Shown here in pieces: positions 1 to 8,721 of a DNA stretch of 64,000 nucleotides. The position numbers and the translations under genes were made by a program. Numbering within the stretch: the first letter of the stretch is position 1; every line of letters starts with the position of its first letter. The stretch is from assembly GCA_002427745.1 (NCBI GenBank), contig DIYF01000072.1, forward strand, positions 39,827 to 103,826, written 5' to 3'. The notes beneath the pieces were generated by a model. It was given only the letters and a program-made list of their open reading frames with translations. It did no database searches and was not told the DNA's origin. Source of the stretch: Roseivirga sp. UBA6061 (GTDB lineage: Bacteria > Bacteroidota > Bacteroidia > Cytophagales > Cyclobacteriaceae).

Positions 1-2
1 TA

Positions 3-452
3 TTATCCGATGATAACTACCTCAAGATCACTGATCGGAAAAAGGAAATGTTCAAAACCTCCGGTGGTAAATATATCGCTCCGCAGGTCATAGAAAATAA
101 GCTCAAAGAGTCTATTATGATAGAGCAGGCCATGGTCATAGGAGAGAACCGAAAATTCCCGGCCGGCTTATTAGTCCTGAATATGGATGCTGTGGATAGT
201 TGGTGCGAGAGACACGATGTGGATAAGAATGCTGCCGATTTACTGACGAATGCAAACCTGATATCGAAGATTGAGGAAGAAGTGGCCCTGGCAAATAAAA
301 ACTTTGGTCAGTGGGAGCAGGTTAAGAAGTTTGAAATAATGGAAGAAGCCTGGGGAATTGACACCGGTGAACTCACCCCGACATTGAAGCTTAAGCGCAG
401 AATCATCAAAGAAAAATATGCGGATGTCATAGAGAAGATATATGATGTGTGA
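3..452 (+). CDS. Long-chain fatty acid-CoA ligase, C-terminal part (5' end outside window)
   Basis: The reading frame is open from base 3, before the first ATG at 48, so this is the tail of a longer gene. The visible start reads like the hinge of AMP-forming acyl-CoA synthetases (LKITDRKKEMFKTSGGKY), which carries the conserved DRxKE/GGK elements that precede the mobile C-terminal domain. The product would activate long-chain fatty acids to acyl-CoA using ATP. The C-terminal stretch with a TPTLKLKRR motif is typical of the FadD15-like long-chain subgroup, where its lysine takes part in adenylation. Function is assigned from family knowledge; the substrate range cannot be read from this fragment. 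It may feed the beta-oxidation operon at 28342-35055, but it is not adjacent to it. Confidence 0.93.
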   Translation, partial: LSDDNYLKITDRKKEMFKTSGGKYIAPQVIENKLKESIMIEQAMVIGENRKFPAGLLVLNMDAVDSWCERHDVDKNAADLLTNANLISKIEEEVALANKNFGQWEQVKKFEIMEEAWGIDTGELTPTLKLKRRIIKEKYADVIEKIYDV

Positions 453-464
453 TATCTTCGTGCG

Positions 465-668
465 ATGTCAAAATCGTTCAACAATCTGCGGGTAGGTAAA
501 AGGTTTCGCCTGGTGAATTTTGGAGAGATTTCAGAATTTGAGGTGATCGAGATTATGGGAAACGGAGATTGCCTGTTGAAAGATATCTATACCCTTGAAC
601 CGTATAAGCTCTTTGATCTCATAGCACTGGGAAAAGGAGAGGATTTTGATATTGAAGACCTCGGTTGA
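465..668 (+). CDS. Small hypothetical protein, 67 aa
   Basis: I do not recognise a named family. The protein is 67 residues, acidic at its C-terminus (GEDFDIEDLG) and rich in short beta-like stretches, suggesting one small soluble domain. It begins 12 bases after the acyl-CoA ligase stop on the same strand and is probably co-transcribed with it. Its end lies only 4 bases from the end of the convergent sugar transferase gene. The close spacing and the even hydrophobic pattern favour a real gene over a chance frame. No signal peptide or membrane segment is visible. Confidence 0.6.
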   Translation: MSKSFNNLRVGKRFRLVNFGEISEFEVIEIMGNGDCLLKDIYTLEPYKLFDLIALGKGEDFDIEDLG

Positions 669-672
669 GCTA

Positions 673-1830
673 CTACTTGCTCCTCGCTTTCTTGAAAACG
701 ATATTTTTCATAGCCAGAAACAGATAGCGGACATCTGTTTTAAAAGGCGCTTTTTCATGTGATGTAAGATAGCGCTTTTCAGAATCCTGAATTTCCTCCA
801 GCGTTCTTGGAAGATCCACATAATAGGGAGGGATCAAACCTGGTTTGTGTCTGAGTCTTTGGCGCTTTAGCTCTTCATCGTACAGGCTGAAATACTGTTT
901 GCTCAGAGGCCTCACCCCTACAAGTTTCAGATCACCCTTCAGGAGGTTGATCAGCATAGGAACCTCGTCCAGAAAGTACTTTCTGAAAAAACGTCCGATC
1001 AATGAAATACGAAAGTCATTCTGGAATTTACCTCCTGACTGTAGCTGATTTTGCCGGTATACATAATCCTGAATGTATTCTGCGTAAGGAAACATCGTAC
1101 GCATTTTATATACCTCTATTTCTTTTCCGCCCTTTCCTTTTCTTGGCAGCCTTAGAAATATGCCGTAATTCTTTTCTTTTGTTTTGACGGCCTCAGTCTT
1201 TTTGCGTGCAGCAAAGTACATGAGCTTTTTGTCGACAACTGAGTTCAGAATTTCAAAACCACAGTAGCTTAATCTGCCCAGAGCTTCGGTCTCAGAAATA
1301 GCTCTGTTTCTACCCGCAGTGATGAAAAAATAGATTTTTTCCAGAACCTTTATCTTCGGAAAAACCCTCTTGAAGACGTAGTCAAAAAAGTAGTATATAT
1401 AGTTGAGTACAGGAGGATATTTCTTAAGAATTCGTGCCTTTCTCAGCTGATAGGTTTCAACACAACCAATAAAGATACCTTCAGACTTCAGCTTTTCGTT
1501 AAATGATGCAAAAAGGGAATTGATAAGACGTGTGTCATTGATCGCCTTGATATTGATCATCAGGTCATATCCACTGCCCGGAGATTTCTCACAATCAGGG
1601 AAGTGCTTAACGTTAAAAGCATCAGATGTTTTGAGCAGGGCGATGCAAGCTTCTTTTGAGAACTCACCGTGAGCTTTGATAAAACTCAATACTTCACCGG
1701 AAATTTCGCGAGCAAGTTCAACCTCAAGCCTGCGATTAGTCATACCCTGATTTTGATCTAGCAGAGTCTCAAGAAAGTTCTCTTCTTGAGTGAGTGTTGT
1801 TGGGTCAATGTTGGTTGAAGAGTCAAACAC
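673..1830 (-). CDS. Sugar-phosphate transferase with unusual N-terminal domain
   Basis: The C-terminal half (about residues 225-350) matches the catalytic part of bacterial polyprenyl-phosphate sugar-1-phosphate transferases: KMRTM at 242-246, the Asp-Glu pair at 288-289 (FLDEVPML), GD at 299-300 and VGVRPLS at 304-310. This family starts glycan assembly by moving a sugar phosphate from a nucleotide sugar to undecaprenyl phosphate. The usual N-terminal hydrophobic hairpin just before the catalytic region is missing. Residues 1-215 instead form a soluble-looking domain with a SAM-methyltransferase-like feel and an aromatic stretch near 138-170 that may touch the membrane. It is the last gene of the minus-strand polysaccharide locus, 286 bases beyond wecB. 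It is the only candidate for the initiating transferase in the window, though such a gene could lie elsewhere. Confidence 0.85.
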   Translation of the reverse strand: MFDSSTNIDPTTLTQEENFLETLLDQNQGMTNRRLEVELAREISGEVLSFIKAHGEFSKEACIALLKTSDAFNVKHFPDCEKSPGSGYDLMINIKAINDTRLINSLFASFNEKLKSEGIFIGCVETYQLRKARILKKYPPVLNYIYYFFDYVFKRVFPKIKVLEKIYFFITAGRNRAISETEALGRLSYCGFEILNSVVDKKLMYFAARKKTEAVKTKEKNYGIFLRLPRKGKGGKEIEVYKMRTMFPYAEYIQDYVYRQNQLQSGGKFQNDFRISLIGRFFRKYFLDEVPMLINLLKGDLKLVGVRPLSKQYFSLYDEELKRQRLRHKPGLIPPYYVDLPRTLEEIQDSEKRYLTSHEKAPFKTDVRYLFLAMKNIVFKKARSK

Positions 1831-2116
1831 TGCGAATTCCTTAATCGTCTAAAAAAATATTGGAATGACCCCAACAAGAAAACAAGAAAATCTGAGGATT
1901 CAGAGTTAAATACATGTTAATAATTTCATGTAGACAGTTTGTCTATTTGGGACCAACCAAGAGCCACTTTTTAAAATCCTCGAGACTGGATTTTGACCAG
2001 GCCTCGGACCAATTTTTTAAAAACTGCTCAAGTACAATTCTTATACACCTGATAACGAGAATAACCTAAAATTTTTTCTCGTTTTAATGATGGTTTTGAA
2101 AGAACTGTTCTTTAGC

Positions 2117-3259
2117 TCAATGGTTATCCAGCATGATGGAGAGTATTTTTCTGGCAGCATCTCCATTTCCATAGATGCCATCTGCAGATTGAGTTTTGTA
2201 TTGTTGAAAGTGTTTCCAGGCATCCTGGATTCTCACAGGGTCACTATCACATAAAATACCAGCACCTTTCTCAATAATTTCTACCCATTCTGTTTCGGGC
2301 CGAAGTACAATACAGGGCTTACCAAAGAAAAAGGCTTCTTTTTGTATACCACCTGAATCTGTTATGACCATTTTCGAGTTTTTCTGAAGACTTATCATGT
2401 CAAGAAAAGAAACAGGCTTCAGCAGATGGAATCCGGTATGTGATTGGAGTTTTTTCCACAGACTTTTCTCAAAGCACTTTTCCAGTTGTTTTCGCGTGCG
2501 GGGATGTAGAGGCAGGACGATCTGTACCCCTGAGTCTGCGATATCTATAAGTGCCTCCATAATGTTCCTTAAGCTGGCGTTATTGTCAACATTCTGTGGT
2601 CGATGAACAGTGCACAGTACAAATTGCTCGGCTTTGAGTTTAGTCCGTTCGAGAATATCGCTTTTCTTATCAGCCAGCTCGGAGAAAAAAAGGCTGTTAT
2701 CATACATCACGTCTCCTGCGTTGAAAACCCCCGGGTTGTCAGCGTGGTAAGGCGCATCGCTATGGTCATTAAATCCTTCGTTTACCAGGTTGTGGATACC
2801 TGTTTCTGTAGGCGAAAACAGGAGGGTAGAAGTATGATCGCAGAGAACCCTGTTCACCTCTTCCGGCATGGCTTTATTAAAAGACCGGAGACCGGCCTCA
2901 ATGTGTACGATAGGAACATGAAGTTTAGAGCCGGCTATAGCTGCCGCGAGTGTAGAGTTCGTATCACCATAAACCACAAGGAAGTCGGGTTTTTCATTGA
3001 CAAGTAGATCCTCAAGCCCTGAGATCATACCAGCTGTCTGTACACCATGAGAGCCAGAACCAATGCCCAGGTTGTAGTCCGGTTTTGGTATTTGTAATTC
3101 TTCAAAAAACACCTTCGACATCTGCTCGTCATAGTGCTGACCAGTATGTACCAGTACTTCATGGATTTGCTCACTGAAGTGTGTCCGGATGGCCCTGCTG
3201 ATAGCAGAAGCTTTGATAATTTGAGGTCGCGCCCCTATTACAGTGAGAATTTTAAGCAT
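2117..3259 (-). CDS. wecB: UDP-N-acetylglucosamine 2-epimerase (non-hydrolysing)
   Basis: This enzyme interconverts UDP-GlcNAc and UDP-ManNAc, supplying a ManNAc-type precursor for surface glycans. At 380 residues it has the normal family length. It shows the N-terminal GARPQIIK motif (9-16), HTGQHYDEQMS (38-48), HIEAGLRS, and the C-terminal nucleotide-binding ITDSGGIQKEA region. Start ATG at 3259 gives the canonical opening (MLKILTVIGARPQ). It sits between the sugar transferase and a deacetylase-like gene in the polysaccharide locus. A TACTTTTG box lies about 40 bases upstream, so it may also have its own promoter. Family assignment is secure; which ManNAc derivative is used is not determined. 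Confidence 0.95.
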   Translation of the reverse strand: MLKILTVIGARPQIIKASAISRAIRTHFSEQIHEVLVHTGQHYDEQMSKVFFEELQIPKPDYNLGIGSGSHGVQTAGMISGLEDLLVNEKPDFLVVYGDTNSTLAAAIAGSKLHVPIVHIEAGLRSFNKAMPEEVNRVLCDHTSTLLFSPTETGIHNLVNEGFNDHSDAPYHADNPGVFNAGDVMYDNSLFFSELADKKSDILERTKLKAEQFVLCTVHRPQNVDNNASLRNIMEALIDIADSGVQIVLPLHPRTRKQLEKCFEKSLWKKLQSHTGFHLLKPVSFLDMISLQKNSKMVITDSGGIQKEAFFFGKPCIVLRPETEWVEIIEKGAGILCDSDPVRIQDAWKHFQQYKTQSADGIYGNGDAARKILSIMLDNH

Positions 3260-3299
3260 AGAAACCAGGCTGTGGATTAAGACAAACTTTCAGGTAGTT

Positions 3300-3307
3300 C
3301 AAAAGTA
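3300..3307 (-). promoter_or_regulatory. Candidate -7 box (TACTTTTG) upstream of wecB
   Basis: On the minus strand the gap before wecB reads TACTTTTG, an exact fit to the Bacteroidota -7 consensus TAnnTTTG, about 41 bases from the start codon. The TTTG at 3333-3336 is roughly 5 bases too far for the best -33 spacing. It could be an internal promoter for the last two genes of the locus. Confidence 0.33.
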
Positions 3308-3336
3308 TAACATTCTGCTTTTTCAGATTGATCAAA

Positions 3337-4101
3337 TCAGGCCTTCCTCACAAAGAAGTATTTCTTGACTACATTTTTAATATTCTGAAGTATCAGTTCC
3401 TGCGTCCAGCTTGCCATATCATCTGTCCATCTCTGGGGGTGAAAAGTAAACATAATCTGATCCGGAAGCGCCTGATCTTCAGCAGCAGCAATAATCTGAT
3501 CTGTGCTTTTAAAAGAGACTGTAAATGAGCTGTCTACTTTATCTCTGACACTATAATTGCCACCATCCCAGCTGCGACCTGTGTCAGTCAGGTAAAAAAC
3601 CTGTTTGAAATCAACATCAAAATAAGGTTCACCGATAATATCGTAATCTTGATAGTTGTGGTCATTCCATAGGTCTTTGGAATCATATTGAGACATGGGG
3701 CTACCGTGCATACAAATGGTAGAGACCGGGGCCAGCTGTCTGAGTGCTGTCAGATTTTTATCGAAGTCTGTCAGGGCCGATTTCATATTTCCCTGGCAAG
3801 TGGTGAGGCACTCATAATGATAGCCGATTTCATGACCAAGTGATGCAATTTCTTTGATCACATCTACATTCCAGCTTTGGGGAACGGCCCGAAAATAATA
3901 TACGCCACGTATGCCCATATCTGCCTGAATTTGAGCAAAATTCAAAGAATTAAAGGCTCTCGCATCCACATCATGGCGAAGTACGACCGAACGCCTGACA
4001 GGCTTTGTCAAAAACTCTTCGAAAGTCTGAAAACTATAGTCGGCCTTCTGCAGTGCGCTTAATAGTGATCGATATATTTCACAGGTAAAATCCTTTGCCA
4101 T
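3337..4101 (-). CDS. Polysaccharide deacetylase-fold protein
   Basis: A 254-residue protein with NodB-like motifs: HDVD at 43-46, in the place of the metal-binding first motif, and GHEIGYHYE at 89-97, resembling the second HxxxH metal motif. A later CMHGSP and a C-terminal FTFHPQRW supply further histidines. Carbohydrate esterase family 4 enzymes remove N- or O-acetyl groups from glycans. No signal peptide is seen, so it probably acts in the cytoplasm on a precursor or lipid-linked sugar. It lies between wecB and a DUF354 gene in the polysaccharide locus. The fold call is good; the actual substrate is unknown and the motifs deviate from textbook CE4 enzymes. Confidence 0.78.
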   Translation of the reverse strand: MAKDFTCEIYRSLLSALQKADYSFQTFEEFLTKPVRRSVVLRHDVDARAFNSLNFAQIQADMGIRGVYYFRAVPQSWNVDVIKEIASLGHEIGYHYECLTTCQGNMKSALTDFDKNLTALRQLAPVSTICMHGSPMSQYDSKDLWNDHNYQDYDIIGEPYFDVDFKQVFYLTDTGRSWDGGNYSVRDKVDSSFTVSFKSTDQIIAAAEDQALPDQIMFTFHPQRWTDDMASWTQELILQNIKNVVKKYFFVRKA

Positions 4102-4122
4102 TTACACTATACCTCAATTGTT

Positions 4123-5244
4123 TTAATGTTGGAGGAGGAATTGTTTTTGAAGATCGGGGTTATTCTTCAGCTCCTTTACACCTTCAGGGTAATTTTCAAA
4201 AAACCAGAGCATAAAGCCCGTTACGTCAATTTTTTCCTTGAGCAACTGCTTCCTCTTTTCCTTTTGCTTTTCCACAAGATCAGTCTCCTGAAGCAGCCCA
4301 TCTAAATAAACGAAGAGCTGTTCACGGTGATCCGTATGAATTCCTTTGGTCAGGCCGTACCGATGTTCCAGGTCTTCCAACACTGTGATTTTTCCTACAA
4401 AGTCACTGTAGCGGATATTAGGTGTGCCCAGCATACTGGCTTCTACTGCCATGCTCTGGCTGTCCCCAATATATAAATGCGCATAGTACATGTAATGGTG
4501 TATGTCCTGGAGGTTTCCCTGAAAACGGTAGGGCTCCAGGTCTTCAGGCAGAGGCCTCTCTGCACTTATAAGGACTTCTCCGTGTTGTCTTAATTTGTCA
4601 ATAAGATCCCGCGCAATATGGTCATTAATGCCACTGGCATTCAGGTCATGATAGGCAGCAAGGCTTGCGAACCTCAGCAGAAAGAATTTCTTGTTTTCTG
4701 CTATATGCACTTTACTACGATCCGGGGTGAACCGGTTGGGGTGGAGGTAAGCAAGTTTTTGATACCCGTGGTAAAAGGAGGTCTTACGATTCCAGATACT
4801 ATTGTTCACTCCTGTGGGTGAAACAATCCGACTAAAAAGCGGATAACAGCTCAAAGCCCCCAGATACATAATGGGAGAGAGGTTCACATCGTCTTCCCCG
4901 AAAAAAATAGCAGGGCTTCCCACCAGATATCTTATTTGACCTATTTCCGGTGAAGTGCCTATCATCATATCAGGCTTGAACTTTCGTGCTACCTTGAGTA
5001 GTTCCTGATTTCTGAGAAACAAAGAAGAGAGGATCGAGCCGATATTCTTTTTTCGGTAACCTTTGCCTTTTGAAATCTGGATATAATTACGGCCACTCAC
5101 CAGTTTCTTTAAAATATCCTTTTCCTTAATGGTAATCAGAATTTCATGTCCCCGGTTTTCCAGCTCATCGATACTATTTTTAAACAAGTGGTAGTGAGCA
5201 GGGTGGTTTAGCTGAAATAGGAATTTACGTTTTTGATTTGCCAT
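4123..5244 (-). CDS. DUF354 family protein (glycosyltransferase-like)
   Basis: The N-terminus (KRKFLFQLNHPAHYHLFKN) is the hallmark of DUF354 proteins, which share a GT-B-like fold with the UDP-GlcNAc 2-epimerase and MurG group and occur in surface-polysaccharide clusters. The 373-residue length is typical. The C-terminal half has a GDSQSMAVEASMLGTPNIR segment that resembles the nucleotide-sugar binding region of such folds. The start overlaps the end of the upstream aminotransferase gene by 20 bases, which points to coupled translation. A role as a glycosyltransferase or epimerase is inferred from fold and context. Confidence 0.82.
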   Translation of the reverse strand: MANQKRKFLFQLNHPAHYHLFKNSIDELENRGHEILITIKEKDILKKLVSGRNYIQISKGKGYRKKNIGSILSSLFLRNQELLKVARKFKPDMMIGTSPEIGQIRYLVGSPAIFFGEDDVNLSPIMYLGALSCYPLFSRIVSPTGVNNSIWNRKTSFYHGYQKLAYLHPNRFTPDRSKVHIAENKKFFLLRFASLAAYHDLNASGINDHIARDLIDKLRQHGEVLISAERPLPEDLEPYRFQGNLQDIHHYMYYAHLYIGDSQSMAVEASMLGTPNIRYSDFVGKITVLEDLEHRYGLTKGIHTDHREQLFVYLDGLLQETDLVEKQKEKRKQLLKEKIDVTGFMLWFFENYPEGVKELKNNPDLQKQFLLQH

Positions 5245-6382
5245 GCTCCTCTATAATTTCTGATATAGCCCTAATATCGTCCTGGCTTACACTTATATGA
5301 ATCGGTACCGTAATTATTTGCTCTCTTAAAATTTCAGTCTTAGGGCACATACCTGTTTGATAGCCAAACTCCTTAGCCCAGGTTAAAGATTGGTAGAAGT
5401 GCTTTCCTGCTTCTATTTGGTTATTCAGCAACAGCTCGAAAAGCTCATCTCGGTTATCTACTCGTAATGCGGCAATGTATGCGTTTGGTTTTTCTTCAGG
5501 ATTTGTGTTTCCAATAACCAGGGTAGGTAGTCTATCCCTAAGTGTTTCACAGTTCTTTCGATTGTGCTCTATCAACTTCTGAAAGCGTGAAGAGTTCCGC
5601 TGGAAGAGACGTTTGTCTGCAGCGAAGCCTGAAGATTCATGAAACCCAAATTTGTCAATGAAATCGAACCTGGTGTCAAGTTTTTTACCCAATCTTCGGG
5701 TGACCATCCCATATAGGGGTTTTTTCATAGCCAGAGAGAAAACCATGGTCTTTAATGAATGTATCAGGCTGTTTTTGAGGCCCTCTTTCTGTAGCTTTTT
5801 ATACTCCTTATCAAAAAAAGGAAAGTTCTCGGGCTGATTGAGCATGGTACAGCCTAATTGTCCTACTGGCGGGAGTTTTCCGAGTCCGAATGAGAAAATA
5901 GAAGCATCACCCTTGCTGCCCGCTATGCAACCTTTGGAGTAATATGAGCCATAGGCATGGGCACAATCTTCGATTATGAGCTTGTCCTGTCCTGTAACTT
6001 CCCTGATATCATCAAATTTTTCTAGATTACCGAAAGTGTGAGTTATGATGAACACATCAATGTCTCCTGCTTTTTTTTTCAGATCCTGCAGGTCCATTTG
6101 AAAGTGTTCATCAATATCAATGAACATGATATCATGGCCTGCTTTGTGAATAGCTTTAAATACGGAATGACAAGTATAAGCCTGTACACCTACGGTGAGT
6201 CTTTTTTCTCCGATGGAAGCCAGGAGCAAGCGGAGTCCGGTTCTGCCGGAGTTGTGAAAATAGGGCTTACGCTTACCGAAATATGGTACCGGTTTGTCCG
6301 TGTCATCTGTACTAAAGAAGGCCGATAGGTAACTCCAGAGAGACAGAGTATAATGAAAACGGGGAATCAGCTTATAACTCAT
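5225..6382 (-). CDS. DegT/DnrJ/EryC1/StrS-family PLP aminotransferase
   Basis: Sugar aminotransferases of this family move an amino group from glutamate to a keto sugar nucleotide with pyridoxal phosphate. Visible elements: EDCAHA at 138-143, whose Asp pairs with the PLP ring nitrogen, and SFGLGK at 164-169, with Lys169 as the expected Schiff-base lysine, followed by a glycine-containing loop. The usual GEGG after the lysine is altered to GQLG, so this is a divergent member. The gene overlaps both neighbours by 20 and 11 bases within the polysaccharide operon. It may form a 3- or 4-amino sugar distinct from the one made by the second DegT protein at 21172. Confidence 0.85.
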   Translation of the reverse strand: MSYKLIPRFHYTLSLWSYLSAFFSTDDTDKPVPYFGKRKPYFHNSGRTGLRLLLASIGEKRLTVGVQAYTCHSVFKAIHKAGHDIMFIDIDEHFQMDLQDLKKKAGDIDVFIITHTFGNLEKFDDIREVTGQDKLIIEDCAHAYGSYYSKGCIAGSKGDASIFSFGLGKLPPVGQLGCTMLNQPENFPFFDKEYKKLQKEGLKNSLIHSLKTMVFSLAMKKPLYGMVTRRLGKKLDTRFDFIDKFGFHESSGFAADKRLFQRNSSRFQKLIEHNRKNCETLRDRLPTLVIGNTNPEEKPNAYIAALRVDNRDELFELLLNNQIEAGKHFYQSLTWAKEFGYQTGMCPKTEILREQIITVPIHISVSQDDIRAISEIIEEHGKSKT

Positions 6383-6812
6383 CCGGATTAATGTCTCTTA
6401 TCTTTTTGGCAGGTACACCGCCTACTATGGTATAAGGCTCAACAGACGAATTGACAACAGCGCCTGCCGCTACGACCGCTCCCTCACCTATGGTCACACC
6501 CGGAAGTATTGTGACATTGGAACCAATCCAGGCATCTCTTTCAATAATTACGTTTTCAGAAACCAAAGGGAAAACCCTGGCGATTCGTGAGTGATTAGGA
6601 GATGAGTCTGTGACAATGGTAACCCTCGGCCCTATGGAGACCCTGTCTCCCAAAGAGACATTGTTTCTTCGCTGCTTAAGATCTGAAATAAGTAGCGAGC
6701 TGGGTACAAAGACATCTTTTCCCACTATATAACCTGCCCATCTCAACAACCTGACCCTTAACCCTGACAACGGGGTAATAGAGAATAGGAGCTTGAGTGT
6801 TTTTTTGATCAT
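6372..6812 (-). CDS. Hexapeptide-repeat acetyltransferase (WbbJ/maltose O-acetyltransferase type)
   Basis: A 146-residue left-handed beta-helix protein. Hexapeptide turns are clear from about 52 to 125 (VSLGDRVSIGPRVTI, then AWIGSNVTILPGVTIGEG and AVVAAGAVV), and the C-terminal VGGVPAKKIR motif is the standard end of CoA-dependent sugar acetyltransferases. It should O- or N-acetylate a sugar of the polymer using acetyl-CoA. The gene overlaps the FemAB-like gene by 4 bases and the DegT gene by 11, so it is part of one tight operon. The exact acceptor is not readable. Confidence 0.87.
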   Translation of the reverse strand: MIKKTLKLLFSITPLSGLRVRLLRWAGYIVGKDVFVPSSLLISDLKQRRNNVSLGDRVSIGPRVTIVTDSSPNHSRIARVFPLVSENVIIERDAWIGSNVTILPGVTIGEGAVVAAGAVVNSSVEPYTIVGGVPAKKIRDINPDEL

Positions 6813-7831
6813 TTGAAAAGTTGGAGGGCCTTCAGGCCAAGCTTACCAAGGTTGTAAAGATAAGTGTTATGTACCTTATCAAACCTACCGTACTCAACAA
6901 GTTCTCCACCGAATTTTGATTTATGGTCTCTTACCCCATAGGGCACACCTGGTTTTCCCGCTCCACCAAAGTCGAATGTTTGAAAGCCCTGTTCCCTGGC
7001 CCAAAGCAAAATATGATAGATGAGAAAATCGTTTGGGTACTTATTGTTATAAGCAGGGTTGCTACCGGCATACCAGTCGTACACAAGCTTATCATAAAGA
7101 AGCTCCAAGCGGGTGCCAATCATCTCTCCTTCCCAATAGGCACCAAAGGCAATGAGGTTTTCAGAGCCACCTAGCTGCCGGAAGCCTGAATCCAGGAGGC
7201 TTTTGTCAGGCGCTGGTATTCCTATGCGCTGGTAAGTATCCATGATAAGAGCAACGGCTTTGTTAAACTCCTCTTCGGACTCAATCTGTTTGAAAACCGT
7301 GCCCTTGTTGATTGATTTTCTGACGTTCTTGCGTTTGTTCTTATTGATATTGGCAATAAGACTGTCCTGACTCTGCTGTAAATCGATGAGAATGTTGAGG
7401 TGAGGTATATAGTCATAGCCACATCGTTCATATGTTGGCTTGAGCAAACTCATATCTCGCATATTTCTGAACTGAGTAAATATCACTCTTTTTCCGAGCC
7501 TTTTTTGCGACTCTTCAAGTAGAAACGCTGTAATGGACTTGTCATTATTGGCTACTACAGGGCCACCCCATATCACAGCCCTGGTGGTAAACAATGAAAC
7601 AGGCCACCCAAAATTTTGAATGATTACACCAGAAAGAATTCCGATGATCTGGCCGTCTTGTTCAGCTCCAAAACAAAATGCCTCCTGATTGTTTACAGCG
7701 TTTTGTACCCGGGCATAGGCCGGATCCTGAAATATGTTGATATCCGCATGCTGTTGGAGAAACCCGAGGTCAGACTTTTTACTTTTGATGATTTCGACAA
7801 GTCTCATCTCATACATGGTTAGTGAACTCAA
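6809..7831 (-). CDS. FemAB-like GNAT-fold transferase
   Basis: A 340-residue protein with the twin-GNAT layout of FemABX and BioF2-like acyltransferases: an N-terminal half ending near KNKRKNVRKSINKG (a basic helix typical of this group), and a C-terminal half with GTRLELLYDKLVYDWYAGSNP followed by a DFGGAG turn. Family members use aminoacyl-tRNA or acyl-CoA donors; those in polysaccharide loci are thought to add amino acids or acyl groups to sugars. The start is uncertain, because Met6 and Met9 are also possible. It overlaps the acetyltransferase gene by 4 bases. Donor and acceptor cannot be told from sequence. Confidence 0.8.
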   Translation of the reverse strand: MSSLTMYEMRLVEIIKSKKSDLGFLQQHADINIFQDPAYARVQNAVNNQEAFCFGAEQDGQIIGILSGVIIQNFGWPVSLFTTRAVIWGGPVVANNDKSITAFLLEESQKRLGKRVIFTQFRNMRDMSLLKPTYERCGYDYIPHLNILIDLQQSQDSLIANINKNKRKNVRKSINKGTVFKQIESEEEFNKAVALIMDTYQRIGIPAPDKSLLDSGFRQLGGSENLIAFGAYWEGEMIGTRLELLYDKLVYDWYAGSNPAYNNKYPNDFLIYHILLWAREQGFQTFDFGGAGKPGVPYGVRDHKSKFGGELVEYGRFDKVHNTYLYNLGKLGLKALQLFK

Positions 7832-7854
7832 TATAATTTCGGATCGATCCCTTA

Positions 7855-8721
7855 TTATACCTTCTTCGAATATGTCTCATATATTTCACCCAAAGTAAAG
7901 AACTTGCCGTTCTCGGAAATACATTTTTGAATGATCTTTATGTATGCTTCTTCAAAACCAGGAAACTCTCTGGTATTGAATACGTGATTGTGAAAATTGA
8001 TTACCAGTATGGCATCATGTTTTTTGCACAGCGAAATGACACGGTCGAGCTCCTCCCATTTGTTTTCTACTTGCAGGAAATTAGCATCCATCAAAACCAA
8101 CGGTATTTCTAAAAACTCATTATTAAGAGGGTAGAAAGGAAGATGCTTGTTGTCTTTGAACCCAATTCTGTCTCCGAAGCCCTTTGAACCAGCAAAACCC
8201 AAACTTGAATCATACTTGAAACCAGCTTCATACTGCAATGACCAGGTACTATCATCCAGGTTCAAATAGTGCTGCCTTATACCTATTACCTCATGGCCTA
8301 CGATGCGTTCCAGTGTGAGTTTTTCTTTCTTCAGTAATTCAAGAGAATTGAATGAATTGTAAGAGCCATGAACCCCGATCTCCCAACCATTCCGGTCTAA
8401 CCAGCGAATCAACTCCTGAATCTTTGGTGAGTTGATATTATACCTTCCCAGTGCGAGTTTGTAGGAATCTGGGCGGAAAATATCCCACTTGATGGATTCA
8501 TTCAGAAAATAAAAGCTAGACTTAACAGCATACTCATTTTCAATTTCAATTATTCGCTGAAAGGTCCAATAGTTGTTTTTTCGAAAGAAGGAGTATAGCT
8601 GATTTTTTAAAGCTTTCAGGTTGCCGTTTTTTATCGCTTTAAGAGGCTTTGTAAAATACTGGTATGTCTTTCTGGTCCTGTCTATGTCATGAGACAGAGC
8701 AACTTTGAACTCACTATTCAT
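7855..8721 (-). CDS. Polysaccharide deacetylase-like protein
   Basis: This 288-residue protein opens with VALSHDIDRTR (HDID at 11-14), the form of NodB motif 1 seen in a Bacteroidota subgroup of deacetylase-like proteins. GWEIGVHGSYNSF supplies the second motif histidine, and LVINFHNHVFN near the C-terminus resembles the later catalytic-His motif. It has no signal peptide. It overlaps the upstream acetyltransferase gene by 8 bases. It is the second deacetylase-fold protein of the locus and differs clearly from the one at 3337. It probably trims an acetyl group from a cytoplasmic or lipid-linked sugar, but activity is inferred. Confidence 0.78.
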   Translation of the reverse strand: MNSEFKVALSHDIDRTRKTYQYFTKPLKAIKNGNLKALKNQLYSFFRKNNYWTFQRIIEIENEYAVKSSFYFLNESIKWDIFRPDSYKLALGRYNINSPKIQELIRWLDRNGWEIGVHGSYNSFNSLELLKKEKLTLERIVGHEVIGIRQHYLNLDDSTWSLQYEAGFKYDSSLGFAGSKGFGDRIGFKDNKHLPFYPLNNEFLEIPLVLMDANFLQVENKWEELDRVISLCKKHDAILVINFHNHVFNTREFPGFEEAYIKIIQKCISENGKFFTLGEIYETYSKKV

